A DNA stretch of 64,000 bases from contig DLPD01000013.1 of NCBI GenBank assembly GCA_002479785.1, positions 1 to 64,000 of the forward strand, in the 5' to 3' direction. Below, one piece after another: positions 25,111 to 33,152 of the stretch. The notes below the pieces were generated by a model. The model was not told the origin of the DNA. It worked only from the letters and a program-made list of their open reading frames with translations, and searched no databases. The translations under genes were made by a program, and so were the position numbers. The stretch's first letter is position 1. Each line of letters starts with the position of its first letter. Source of the stretch: Cytophagaceae bacterium UBA7467. Lineage in GTDB: Bacteria; Bacteroidota; Bacteroidia; Cytophagales; Spirosomataceae.

Positions 25111-27545
25111 ATCGTTTCTTTTTTGGCCTTAGAGGCTTGGTAAAAAGCAAATGCAATAAATAAAAGCATCGCGATCGAAGCTCCTAAGTCAATTTTATTT
25201 CCTGTAATTACGGATACAGGTGCAAATTTAAATTCAATCGTATGTTTTCCTGCCGGAATGGCTAAACCACGCAATATATAATCCGCTTGAACGTGATTTG
25301 TTTCTTTTCCATCAATATAAGCCTTCCAGTCTTTGTTTCCGCGGTAATAGATTTCCGAGAACACCGCAAAGGCCGCCTGCTTAGAATCAGAAGTATAGGT
25401 TAAATGGTTGGGTTTGTAATCTGTCAGTTGAATAATGCCATCCGTTTTGTAGTCCTTAGCAGGGACGAATCCAGCGTCTTTTTGCTCTACCAAAGCCACG
25501 TTGCGTGGATCAATTTTGCCAATTCCATTCAAGGCGTCATCCGCTGTAGGGACGACATTTACTGTCGAAACAAACCAAGCATTGCCTAAGGCTCCTGGAT
25601 TCGTTTGTGGAGCTAATTGACCAGTTGAATCAGGGCTTAAAATGTATTTCGTATTCAGCATGTTCAGGATGTTCATTTGCCCTGGATTACCTGTGAATTG
25701 TTTCTCTATTAATTCTTGGTAACGACGTAATTTAGCAGCGTGGTAACCGCCTAATGATTGGTGGTAATAAGATGTAGTCGCATCACTCATAAAGTTCGTC
25801 GCCACATTTACCACGCGGTAGTGTGATGAATCCTGTAAGATTTTTTGATCTGCTGGAGTGGGTAAGATTTGTTCCTCTAAAGAGGCTTTAGAAACAAAGA
25901 AATCTTTTCCAAAATAGCGTTTCGCAACAGGGGTTAAATCAAAAATGCCAAGCAGCACTAAAGCAATTAGCCAGATTGATTTTTTTACTTTACCGGTACT
26001 GGCTAGACCTAAAATACCTGCCCCAATTAAAACAATAAAGAAACTCCGGAAGGCGTCAGACTGAAACAATTCGATTCGGTCAAGCTGAATAGATCGCCAA
26101 ATTTGGTTATTAAGCGCCGTGTCCTGAATTATAGCTCCTCCAAAGTTGGGTCCTTTAAAATCAAAGAATAAATCGGGTGCCATCCCAAAAAATAACGCAA
26201 GGCCACCACTTAATGCGGCCGCATACAGTAAGGGTTTTTTAATTTCAGACCAGCTGGATTTTTGCTGAATGAATCGAATTAAGCCCAGAATTCCCAAGCT
26301 TACAAAACCTAATTGAACGAAGGAAAGGACCATCGTAATGGCTCTGAACTTGTTGAATAGGGGGAAGTATTGAAATAAAATTCCATTGAAGAAGAAATAT
26401 TTACCCCAAGAGAAGGTGATGAATAAGGCTGTGAATCCAATGATCCACCACTTTTCGGCAGATTTGATGAAGAAGGCACCAAACAAAAATAAGAAGATGA
26501 CCAAGGCTCCTGCATAAGCTGGGCCCGCCGTATAGCTTTGATCTCCCCAATAGGCCGGTCCTTTTTCCACAAATCCTAAGGCCTGTTCGTCAGGAATTCC
26601 CGCGTTTGACATCGTTTGGTAGGTGTTTGAGGACGTTCCTCCTAAATCTCCCGCGGAAGCTCCTCCCATGAAATTGGGAATTAATAAAGTACCCGTTTCG
26701 GCGATACCATAAGACCAATCGAAAGCGTAGGTTTGGTCTAAACCATCTCCACGTGATTTATTCGCGCTTAGTTCGGAGGCGCCGCGCGTCGTTTCTTTTG
26801 CATATTCGTAGTTATTCCAAAGACGCATGGAGTGCGTTCCCAGTGCTAATGCAAGCCCTAAACCTAGTAATAATCCGCGCTTCAACCACTCTACCACTGT
26901 TTTGTGAATAATGGCTTGTGATAAGGTGTAGATTTTGTAAAATCCTATGATGAAGAAAAGGTAATAGGTAATTTGAACGTGGTTAGCGTATAATTCTAAT
27001 GCCATTCCTATGGTAAATAGAGCCGCGCCTAACCATTTGCGATTTCCCCAGCCTAATTTCACACCCGCTAAAACGATAGGAGCGTAAGCTAATGCAATCA
27101 CTTTAGAAGTATGACCTGCCGGAATAATGACCATGTTATAGGTCGCAAAGGCGTAGAAAACGGCCCCGGCGAACCCTAAAATAGGAGAGGCTCCCATCGT
27201 CCACAGCAAAATATACATTCCTAACATCATCAGGACAAGCAAATTGACTGGACTGGGAAGCAGATTGGTTATGAATGAACCGATTTTGGCAGAAATAGAA
27301 TAGGGATATGACCCGGAAATTTGGTAGGTAGGCATCCCGCCAAACATCGAGTTTGTCCACCACGCATCCTCACCAGTTTTCTCCTTGTATTGTAAGCTCT
27401 CCTGTGCCGCCGCTTGGGCTTGCTGAATATCGTGTTGAATCAATACTTTACCTTGTAGAACCGGTCCACAATAGATAAAAGCGATCAATAGGAAACCCAA
27501 TAGGACAATCCCGTGGGGGGCAAAGGAGCGCAAATTAATTTTCAT
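25107..27545 (-). CDS. YfhO family membrane protein
   Basis: An 812-residue inner-membrane protein with about 12 to 14 helices in the first 520 residues and near the C-terminus, and a large extracytoplasmic domain at about 550-780 ending in GLAIPAGKHTIEFKF and a final helix. It fits the YfhO family, GT-C-like membrane proteins. B. subtilis YfhO is needed for glycosylation of lipoteichoic acid (established knowledge); the acceptor in Bacteroidota is unknown. The N-terminal HDIQQAQAAAQESLQY and FGGMPTYQ motifs are typical. It lies between the FKBP gene (3 nt upstream) and yicC (4-nt overlap). Confidence 0.88.
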   Translation of the reverse strand: MKINLRSFAPHGIVLLGFLLIAFIYCGPVLQGKVLIQHDIQQAQAAAQESLQYKEKTGEDAWWTNSMFGGMPTYQISGSYPYSISAKIGSFITNLLPSPVNLLVLMMLGMYILLWTMGASPILGFAGAVFYAFATYNMVIIPAGHTSKVIALAYAPIVLAGVKLGWGNRKWLGAALFTIGMALELYANHVQITYYLFFIIGFYKIYTLSQAIIHKTVVEWLKRGLLLGLGLALALGTHSMRLWNNYEYAKETTRGASELSANKSRGDGLDQTYAFDWSYGIAETGTLLIPNFMGGASAGDLGGTSSNTYQTMSNAGIPDEQALGFVEKGPAYWGDQSYTAGPAYAGALVIFLFLFGAFFIKSAEKWWIIGFTALFITFSWGKYFFFNGILFQYFPLFNKFRAITMVLSFVQLGFVSLGILGLIRFIQQKSSWSEIKKPLLYAAALSGGLALFFGMAPDLFFDFKGPNFGGAIIQDTALNNQIWRSIQLDRIELFQSDAFRSFFIVLIGAGILGLASTGKVKKSIWLIALVLLGIFDLTPVAKRYFGKDFFVSKASLEEQILPTPADQKILQDSSHYRVVNVATNFMSDATTSYYHQSLGGYHAAKLRRYQELIEKQFTGNPGQMNILNMLNTKYILSPDSTGQLAPQTNPGALGNAWFVSTVNVVPTADDALNGIGKIDPRNVALVEQKDAGFVPAKDYKTDGIIQLTDYKPNHLTYTSDSKQAAFAVFSEIYYRGNKDWKAYIDGKETNHVQADYILRGLAIPAGKHTIEFKFAPVSVITGNKIDLGASIAMLLFIAFAFYQASKAKKETI

Positions 27546-27548
27546 AGT

Positions 27549-27977
27549 TTATGAAATCGATACTAATTCTAGTTCAAATGTTAAATCACGACCAGCTAAT
27601 GGGTGATTCGCATCTAATGTTACGTGAGAGTCTGTTAAATCAGTGATCACTACTTCTACCACATGACCACCATCTTGGTGCATAGATAATGAAGCACCTA
27701 ATTCTAATTCGATGTGAGGAGGGATTTGAGCGCGCTCTAAGGTAACGGTATTTTCTGGAGAATGTTCGCCATAAGCCTCAGCAGCTGGTATAACAACGGT
27801 TTTTTTCTCTCCAATGGTCATACCCGTCACGCCATCATCAAAACCTTTGATGACCATACCTGAACCTAATTGGAATTCAAGGGGAGTTCTTCCTACAGAT
27901 GAGTCAAAAATAGAACCGTCGGTATGTTTACCTGTGTAGTGTACGGCAACCTTGTCGCCGGTTTTTGCAATAGACAT
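27549..27977 (-). CDS. FKBP-type peptidyl-prolyl isomerase, SlyD-like
   Basis: A 142-residue cytoplasmic prolyl isomerase/chaperone. An FKBP core with VHYTGKHTDGSIFDSS and FQLGSGMVIKGFDDGV is interrupted by an insert-in-flap domain (about 70-120), and the sequence returns with LDANHPLAGRDLTFELELVSI. This layout is that of SlyD/FkpB-type short FKBPs. The His-rich metal-binding tail of E. coli SlyD is absent. It is first in the FKBP-YfhO-YicC operon. The upstream 150 nt carries repeats of types B and A but no clear promoter box. Confidence 0.93.
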   Translation of the reverse strand: MSIAKTGDKVAVHYTGKHTDGSIFDSSVGRTPLEFQLGSGMVIKGFDDGVTGMTIGEKKTVVIPAAEAYGEHSPENTVTLERAQIPPHIELELGASLSMHQDGGHVVEVVITDLTDSHVTLDANHPLAGRDLTFELELVSIS

Positions 27978-28081
27978 AATGTATCGTTAAAATTTAAAAA
28001 TAAGCTACAAATAACACGATTTTTCGCAGGCTTTCAAAGCAAAAACTGCTACCATTCACAACATTCAACATTCACCATCAT

Positions 28082-28138
28082 CTCTACTCTCTACTCTATA
28101 ATCTATAATCTCCTTTATTCTTTATGCTTTATTCTTTA
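28082..28138 (-). repeat. B-type and A-type low-complexity elements, adjoining
   Basis: Positions 28082-28111 match 13281-13310 at 28 of 30 bases. Positions 28113-28138 are an A-type element on the minus strand that supplies the last codons (Lys-Glu-stop) of the TPR gene ending at 28129. A further low-complexity CATTCAACATTCACCATC stretch precedes them. No terminator hairpin is visible here. Confidence 0.7.
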
Positions 28139-28620
28139 CACAAAGAAGTTTGATATTTCAACGAAAGCGTATCCCCCAGCTCTATTGCCGTCTTAAAATC
28201 TAAACAGGCATCTTCGATTAAACCTAAATGCATCAAATTTATTCCCCTGTTATAATAGGTTTCAGCATAATAGGGATAGCGAATAATCGATTTAGAGAAA
28301 TCCCGAATGGCCCCTTTATCGTTTCCGAGTTTGGATTTGAAATAGCCCCGGTAGAAATAGTAATCTGCATTGGTGGAATCTAGTCGAATGGCTTTGGTTA
28401 AGTCAGAAATGGCACCTGAATATTCCTCCATCGATCCTCGAGAGAAAGCTCTTGCGAAGTAAATTTCGGGGTTTTTGGGGTCTTTTGTTAAAGCCACCGA
28501 AAAATTATACGTTGCTTCCTTGTATTTTTCTTGCTGAATTTGGCTTAATCCAGCGGCATATTGCAACATACAGCTGCTCAAGAAAAAGAGGGCAATAAGG
28601 GAGGAAAATAAACGGATCAT
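28129..28620 (-). CDS. TPR-repeat lipoprotein
   Basis: A 163-residue protein with a lipoprotein leader (lipobox LSSC, Cys at about 17) and about four TPR motifs (PEIYFARAFSRGSMEEYSGA, ADYYFYRGYFKSKLGNDKGA, AETYYNRGINLMHLGLIEDA). It is probably anchored in a membrane facing the periplasm and mediates protein contacts. Its start overlaps the mutS2 stop by 4 nt. The last codons lie inside a low-complexity repeat element, which suggests the element extended or replaced the original C-terminus (inference). Confidence 0.85.
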   Translation of the reverse strand: MIRLFSSLIALFFLSSCMLQYAAGLSQIQQEKYKEATYNFSVALTKDPKNPEIYFARAFSRGSMEEYSGAISDLTKAIRLDSTNADYYFYRGYFKSKLGNDKGAIRDFSKSIIRYPYYAETYYNRGINLMHLGLIEDACLDFKTAIELGDTLSLKYQTSLCKE

Positions 28621-31058
28621 TTAAAAGTAACGATGGTGATTCCCGCACCGCCACGGTCTGCATGTTCGTCAGTTATGTTTTTAATTTCTCGGTATCGACG
28701 TAATTGTTCACGAATCAGGCTTCGAAGAATTCCGTCGCCTTTTCCATGTAAAATTTGAACTTCTGGAACGCCTAACAAGAGACAATCGTTGATATATTGG
28801 TCTAAAATAACATAAACTTCCTCGCCACGCTTCCCTCTAATATCCAGTTTGAGCTGAAATTGAGCCATGCGATCATTGATGTCGATTCCGCGAAGTGGAG
28901 CTGTACTTTTCTTGGGTTGTTTAGGCGGGACGATTTTTTGGAGGCGATTCAATTTGATTGTACTGCGAATGGCTCCTAAAGAAATGACCGCGTCTTTCCC
29001 TTTAAGTTCCATGATTTGTCCCAAAGTAGGTTCCTCGCCACTCCCTTTGATCACCACCCAATCGCCCAAAGCGATAGGGGAGTTAGCGTAAACAATTCCG
29101 GGAGTTTCTGAAACAACCTTCAAAGGAGCTTCGGTTTTTAATTCTTTCTGTACAAATTTATCTAGATTAGCGCGTAACTCTTTCGTCTTTTCCTTGTCAG
29201 CCTCTTTCTCACGAATCTGTCTGATGGTTTGTTCGATGCGTTGATTTGCCTCTTGAATGATTTTTTTTGCTTCTGCTTTCGCCGCGTTTAACATCGCCTT
29301 CTGCTCTTCTTGCAAGTGATTCTTCAGGCGCTCATAGTTTTCCTTAATCGATTGGGCTTGCTCATTAGCGAGAGCTAAACTTGCATTTTTACTCTCCCAA
29401 ATCTGCTTCTCCGTCTCTGTTTCAAGCAATAACTTGTCAAAATCCACCTGTTTTTTGCCTAGTTTCTTGCGTGCATTTTCAATGATGGCTTTAGGTAATC
29501 CAATTTTCTGGGCAATTTCAAAGGCAAAAGAGCTTCCCGGTTTTCCCATATCCAAAATAAATTGGGGTTCTAAGTGCTCGGTATCGTAGCGCATCGCGGC
29601 ATTGAATAGGCCTTTTTGGCGATCTGCTAAGCTTTTTAAGTTACCAAAGTGCGTGTTTATCGCTCCATAGCACCCTTTATCAGCTAGTTTCTCTAAGATG
29701 GATTCTGCGATTGCTCCTCCTAAAGAGGGCTCAGTCCCGGTGCCAAATTCATCTACAAGAATCAAGGTCTTTTCGTTCACATGCTGTAAGAAATACCGCA
29801 TATTACTTAAATGGGAGGAATAGGTACTTAATTCGTTTTCTAAATTTTGTTCATCTCCCATATCTAAGAAGAGTTGGGAGAAGAAGCCCATGGTGCTGCC
29901 TTCTGCTAAGGGTACTAAACAGCCAGATTGAAATAAGAATTGCAATAAGCCAACAGTACTCAGCGTTACGGATTTACCACCTGCATTTGGACCCGAAACG
30001 ACCATTATTCTTCGATCGTCTTCTAATCGAATGCTTAGGGGTTTAATCTTTTTTCCAATTTTTTCGAGCGATTTCTCCAATAAGGGATGGCGCGCATCGG
30101 TCCAATTGACAATCGGTTTATCTTGGATAAACGTCGGTTTTATGGCTTGGTGAGCGCTTGCCCAAAGGGCTTTGGCCCGAATAAAATCAATCAAACCTAG
30201 CCAGGAAAAGGCATGCCCTAAAAAAGGCGTTAAAGGTCGAATGCGATCTGATAGTTTCGATAAAATTTGGATGATTTCGCGACGTTCTGCTGACTCTAAA
30301 GACTTAATTTCATTATTCATCGCTAGCGCATCCGCGGGCTCTAAAAAAACCGTTTTCCCCGTATCTGATTCATCCTGAACGAAACCTTTAATCTTCCTTT
30401 TGTGCTCAGTCGCTAAAGGAATCACCATTCGGCCATTGCGTAAGGTCAAAGAAAAATCCTTGCTCACCCAACCTTCTTTGTAGGCCTGGCTTAAATACGA
30501 ATCGAGTTTTTTTCGTAAACCTTGCTCCTCTGCTATCCGTTTGCGTCGTAAATCACCTAAAGCAGGGGAGGCTGTTTCCTTGATTTGACCATTTACATCA
30601 AATATGCGATCTAAATCTTGAATGATTGGAATGATTTGCCTGAAATCACCATCGCTTTCAGCTCCTTTAGCCAGAAAATGCTGGGTGATTTTATGTATTT
30701 CAGGGTATTCCGAAGAGTCAATTGCCGCAAAAAAGCGGATGGTTTCATACAAAACCGTTAATGCCCTTTGCCAATCTCTCCATTCATCTGCTGATAGATA
30801 ATGGCCTTCCAGCTGCAGTGGATTTAGATAAGAACGTAAATCGTAGTAATCTGTCTGGGGAAATTCGCCGCCATGTTCACCTAAAACACGGCTCATTTCA
30901 TCGACTTGTTCCACCCATTGTTTGACCAAAGGGAACCGGTCCGAAAACCGCATTTTATCGGCATATTCCAGTCCCATCTGACTTAAACAAAGTTGCTTAA
31001 TTTCCTCTTTTACCTGGCTGAAGCCCAGTTTTTCGGCAAGATTTACAGGGTAATTCAT
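28617..31058 (-). CDS. mutS2: Endonuclease MutS2
   Basis: An 813-residue protein that lacks the mismatch-recognition domains of MutS1. Core helical levers (1 to about 300) are followed by the ATPase domain with Walker A SGPNAGGKS, the DMGDEQNLENELSTYSSHL signature and Walker B ILVDEFGTGTEP. A long coiled coil follows (about 510-630), then a C-terminal Smr nuclease domain (about 740-813: LDIRGKRGEEV, HGKGDGILRSLIRE). MutS2 suppresses recombination and, in Bacillus, rescues collided ribosomes. It lies in the pdxA-dehydrogenase-mutS2-TPR operon with 4-nt overlaps on both sides. Confidence 0.95.
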   Translation of the reverse strand: MNYPVNLAEKLGFSQVKEEIKQLCLSQMGLEYADKMRFSDRFPLVKQWVEQVDEMSRVLGEHGGEFPQTDYYDLRSYLNPLQLEGHYLSADEWRDWQRALTVLYETIRFFAAIDSSEYPEIHKITQHFLAKGAESDGDFRQIIPIIQDLDRIFDVNGQIKETASPALGDLRRKRIAEEQGLRKKLDSYLSQAYKEGWVSKDFSLTLRNGRMVIPLATEHKRKIKGFVQDESDTGKTVFLEPADALAMNNEIKSLESAERREIIQILSKLSDRIRPLTPFLGHAFSWLGLIDFIRAKALWASAHQAIKPTFIQDKPIVNWTDARHPLLEKSLEKIGKKIKPLSIRLEDDRRIMVVSGPNAGGKSVTLSTVGLLQFLFQSGCLVPLAEGSTMGFFSQLFLDMGDEQNLENELSTYSSHLSNMRYFLQHVNEKTLILVDEFGTGTEPSLGGAIAESILEKLADKGCYGAINTHFGNLKSLADRQKGLFNAAMRYDTEHLEPQFILDMGKPGSSFAFEIAQKIGLPKAIIENARKKLGKKQVDFDKLLLETETEKQIWESKNASLALANEQAQSIKENYERLKNHLQEEQKAMLNAAKAEAKKIIQEANQRIEQTIRQIREKEADKEKTKELRANLDKFVQKELKTEAPLKVVSETPGIVYANSPIALGDWVVIKGSGEEPTLGQIMELKGKDAVISLGAIRSTIKLNRLQKIVPPKQPKKSTAPLRGIDINDRMAQFQLKLDIRGKRGEEVYVILDQYINDCLLLGVPEVQILHGKGDGILRSLIREQLRRYREIKNITDEHADRGGAGITIVTFK

Positions 31059-31975
31059 AGAGAAAAGTGTGCCTTTATTTTATCGAGCAAAACCTCGTTG
31101 ATTTTATAATAACTTTCTGTCGTCCAACCCGCTACGTGTGGACTGAAAATAGTCGCCGGATAAGCAGCTATTTCGGCGAAAAGCGCTTTTTCAACCGGTG
31201 ACCAAGTAGTCAATTTTTCATTCGGTAGCACATCCAAGGCCAAGCCCCTGATTTTGCCTGTGCGTAAACCATATAACAAAGGTTCCAGTGGAGCTATCGG
31301 CCCACGGGAACTATTGATCAAAATAATGGGCTTCCTGAATGAGTTTAAAAACTCCATGGAAACTAATCCGCGTGTCTCGGATGTCAAAGGAATGTGTAAA
31401 CTCAACAGGTCAGCTTGTTCGTAAATCTGCTCCATCGTAGCTGGGAAATCGGCTGAAGGAGCGTATTTATCATAGGCTAAAATGCTCATACCGAAACAAG
31501 AAAGGCGTGAAGCAACCGCTTTACCCATGTTACCGTAACCGATTATCCCCAAGGTCTTACCTTTCAGTTCAAATCCTCTATTACCTTCCCGTTCCCACAA
31601 ACCTTGACGAACTTCGGTATCAGAAGTATGGAGTTTGTGTGCTAGGGATAATAATTGACCGATAACATGTTCTGCCACTGCATCTGAATTACCCTCATTA
31701 GCGGAAAAAACCGCGATTCCCCGAGATAGGCAGGCATCTACATCTACTAAGTCGAGTCCTGCGCCTGCTCGCGCGATGAAAGTCAAAGAGGTGTCTTTCA
31801 GTATTTCAGCTGTGATTTTAAATTTGCTTCGAACGACTAAACCCCCATATGTAGGTAAAACCGATGTGAATTCAGCGAGAGTTAAATCGGTACGCGTTTC
31901 CACCACGAATCCCAGATTCGTTAGCCCTTCTGCCATGGAAGGATGAACCTCGTCGACGATTAACACTTTACGCAT
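31055..31975 (-). CDS. D-2-hydroxyacid dehydrogenase (SerA/PdxB-like)
   Basis: A 306-residue cytoplasmic NAD-dependent dehydrogenase. It has the Rossmann motif GIIGYGNMG, the catalytic Arg region VRSKFKI/INSSRG, a Glu in LDVLPNE and the catalytic His in SPHVAGWT. It has no C-terminal ACT domain, so it is the short type. It overlaps pdxA by 8 nt and mutS2 by 4 nt. Phosphoglycerate dehydrogenase is the default call. The pdxA partnership suggests it could instead oxidise erythronate-4-phosphate in vitamin B6 synthesis (inference). Confidence 0.85.
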   Translation of the reverse strand: MRKVLIVDEVHPSMAEGLTNLGFVVETRTDLTLAEFTSVLPTYGGLVVRSKFKITAEILKDTSLTFIARAGAGLDLVDVDACLSRGIAVFSANEGNSDAVAEHVIGQLLSLAHKLHTSDTEVRQGLWEREGNRGFELKGKTLGIIGYGNMGKAVASRLSCFGMSILAYDKYAPSADFPATMEQIYEQADLLSLHIPLTSETRGLVSMEFLNSFRKPIILINSSRGPIAPLEPLLYGLRTGKIRGLALDVLPNEKLTTWSPVEKALFAEIAAYPATIFSPHVAGWTTESYYKINEVLLDKIKAHFSL

Positions 31976-32966
31976 TCATTCGGTTTTTTACGAGATCTAA
32001 AGCTAAAAATAAAGCCTGAAGGAATGAACCTGGGTCAGCTACATTTTGACCCGCAATATCATATGCTGTACCATGATCTGGTGAAGTACGAATAACGGGT
32101 AAGCCTGCAGTAAAGTTTACACCAGAGTCAAAGGCGATGTATTTGAAAGGAATTAATCCTTGGTCATGGTACATCCCTAAAACGCCATCAAATTCCTTGA
32201 ATTGCGCTTTTCCGAAGAATCCATCCGCTGGGTAAGGACCAAAAACCAAGTTTCCTTTCGACCTAAATTCATCTACAACGGGTTGAATAATTTCCAATTC
32301 CTCTTGACCTAATAGTCCTGCCTCTCCTGCGTGTGGATTTAAACCTAATACGGCTAATCGAGGTTTGTCTACAGAGAAATCCTCCTTTAAACTCTTTAAG
32401 AATAAAGTGATTTTTGTACGAAGTAAATCGGCGTTTAAGGCCTTAGAAACCTCTAATAGAGGAATATGGCCCGTTGCTACGCCCATTCTAAAACCATCAG
32501 AAACCATCATCATTAGAGACGATTTAGCTTCGAAACGATCGGTTAAATATTCCGTATGACCCGGGAATGTAAAGTCTTCAGATTGGATATTGTGTTTATT
32601 GATAGGAGCCGTAACCAGTGCAGAAATCAATCCACGATCTAAGTCATTTGCGGCTTTTTCTAAACAATCAAAGGCTGCTTTTCCCGCTTCTTTCGTTTCT
32701 TTTCCTGGTTCTACTACCGTCGATGTGTCGTCCCAACAGTTGATGACAAAGCTTTCACCCGATTTTGCCTCGGATGCTTCTTTAATTACCGCGATGGACC
32801 ATTCCTTTAATTCGAATTTTTGGCGGTAAAAATCCAATACCTTGGCAGAACCGTAAATCACAGGTGTACACCACTTTAGCAAGCGTGGGCTGGCTAAGGA
32901 TTTCAAGATTACTTCGGGTCCGATTCCGTTGTAATCTCCTAACGTGATACCGATGATGGGTTTCAT
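31968..32966 (-). CDS. pdxA: 4-hydroxythreonine-4-phosphate dehydrogenase
   Basis: A 332-residue enzyme of pyridoxal phosphate synthesis (DXP-dependent route) that oxidises and decarboxylates its substrate with NAD. Motifs: IGITLGDYNGIGPEV start, APINKHN, FPGHTEYL with a metal His, LNPHAGE, GPYPADGFF, and MYHDQGLIPFK with a second metal His. I start at the ATG at 32966; a TTG three codons upstream is less likely. First gene of the operon with the dehydrogenase, mutS2 and a TPR gene. Confidence 0.95.
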   Translation of the reverse strand: MKPIIGITLGDYNGIGPEVILKSLASPRLLKWCTPVIYGSAKVLDFYRQKFELKEWSIAVIKEASEAKSGESFVINCWDDTSTVVEPGKETKEAGKAAFDCLEKAANDLDRGLISALVTAPINKHNIQSEDFTFPGHTEYLTDRFEAKSSLMMMVSDGFRMGVATGHIPLLEVSKALNADLLRTKITLFLKSLKEDFSVDKPRLAVLGLNPHAGEAGLLGQEELEIIQPVVDEFRSKGNLVFGPYPADGFFGKAQFKEFDGVLGMYHDQGLIPFKYIAFDSGVNFTAGLPVIRTSPDHGTAYDIAGQNVADPGSFLQALFLALDLVKNRMNA

Positions 32967-33152
32967 AAAAAGCAATTTTTTGTTCGACCTGCAAGTTAAG
33001 AAAAATCGCTAGAAGGCGGTAGAATTATTTTTCTTGGTAACGAACCTAATAAATATAGTATTTTTTTAAGTTTTACCAAATAAAATGCGGTATTTGATGC
33101 GAATTTCACAATATATTTAGCATTTTTGTTAGAATCTCCTATTAAACTGATT

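Noticed and set aside
33126..33152. TTG start for pyruvate carboxylase
   Set aside because: The ATG at 33153 gives MPKSYVKKISSLLIANRGE, a better family start; the nine extra residues are not expected.
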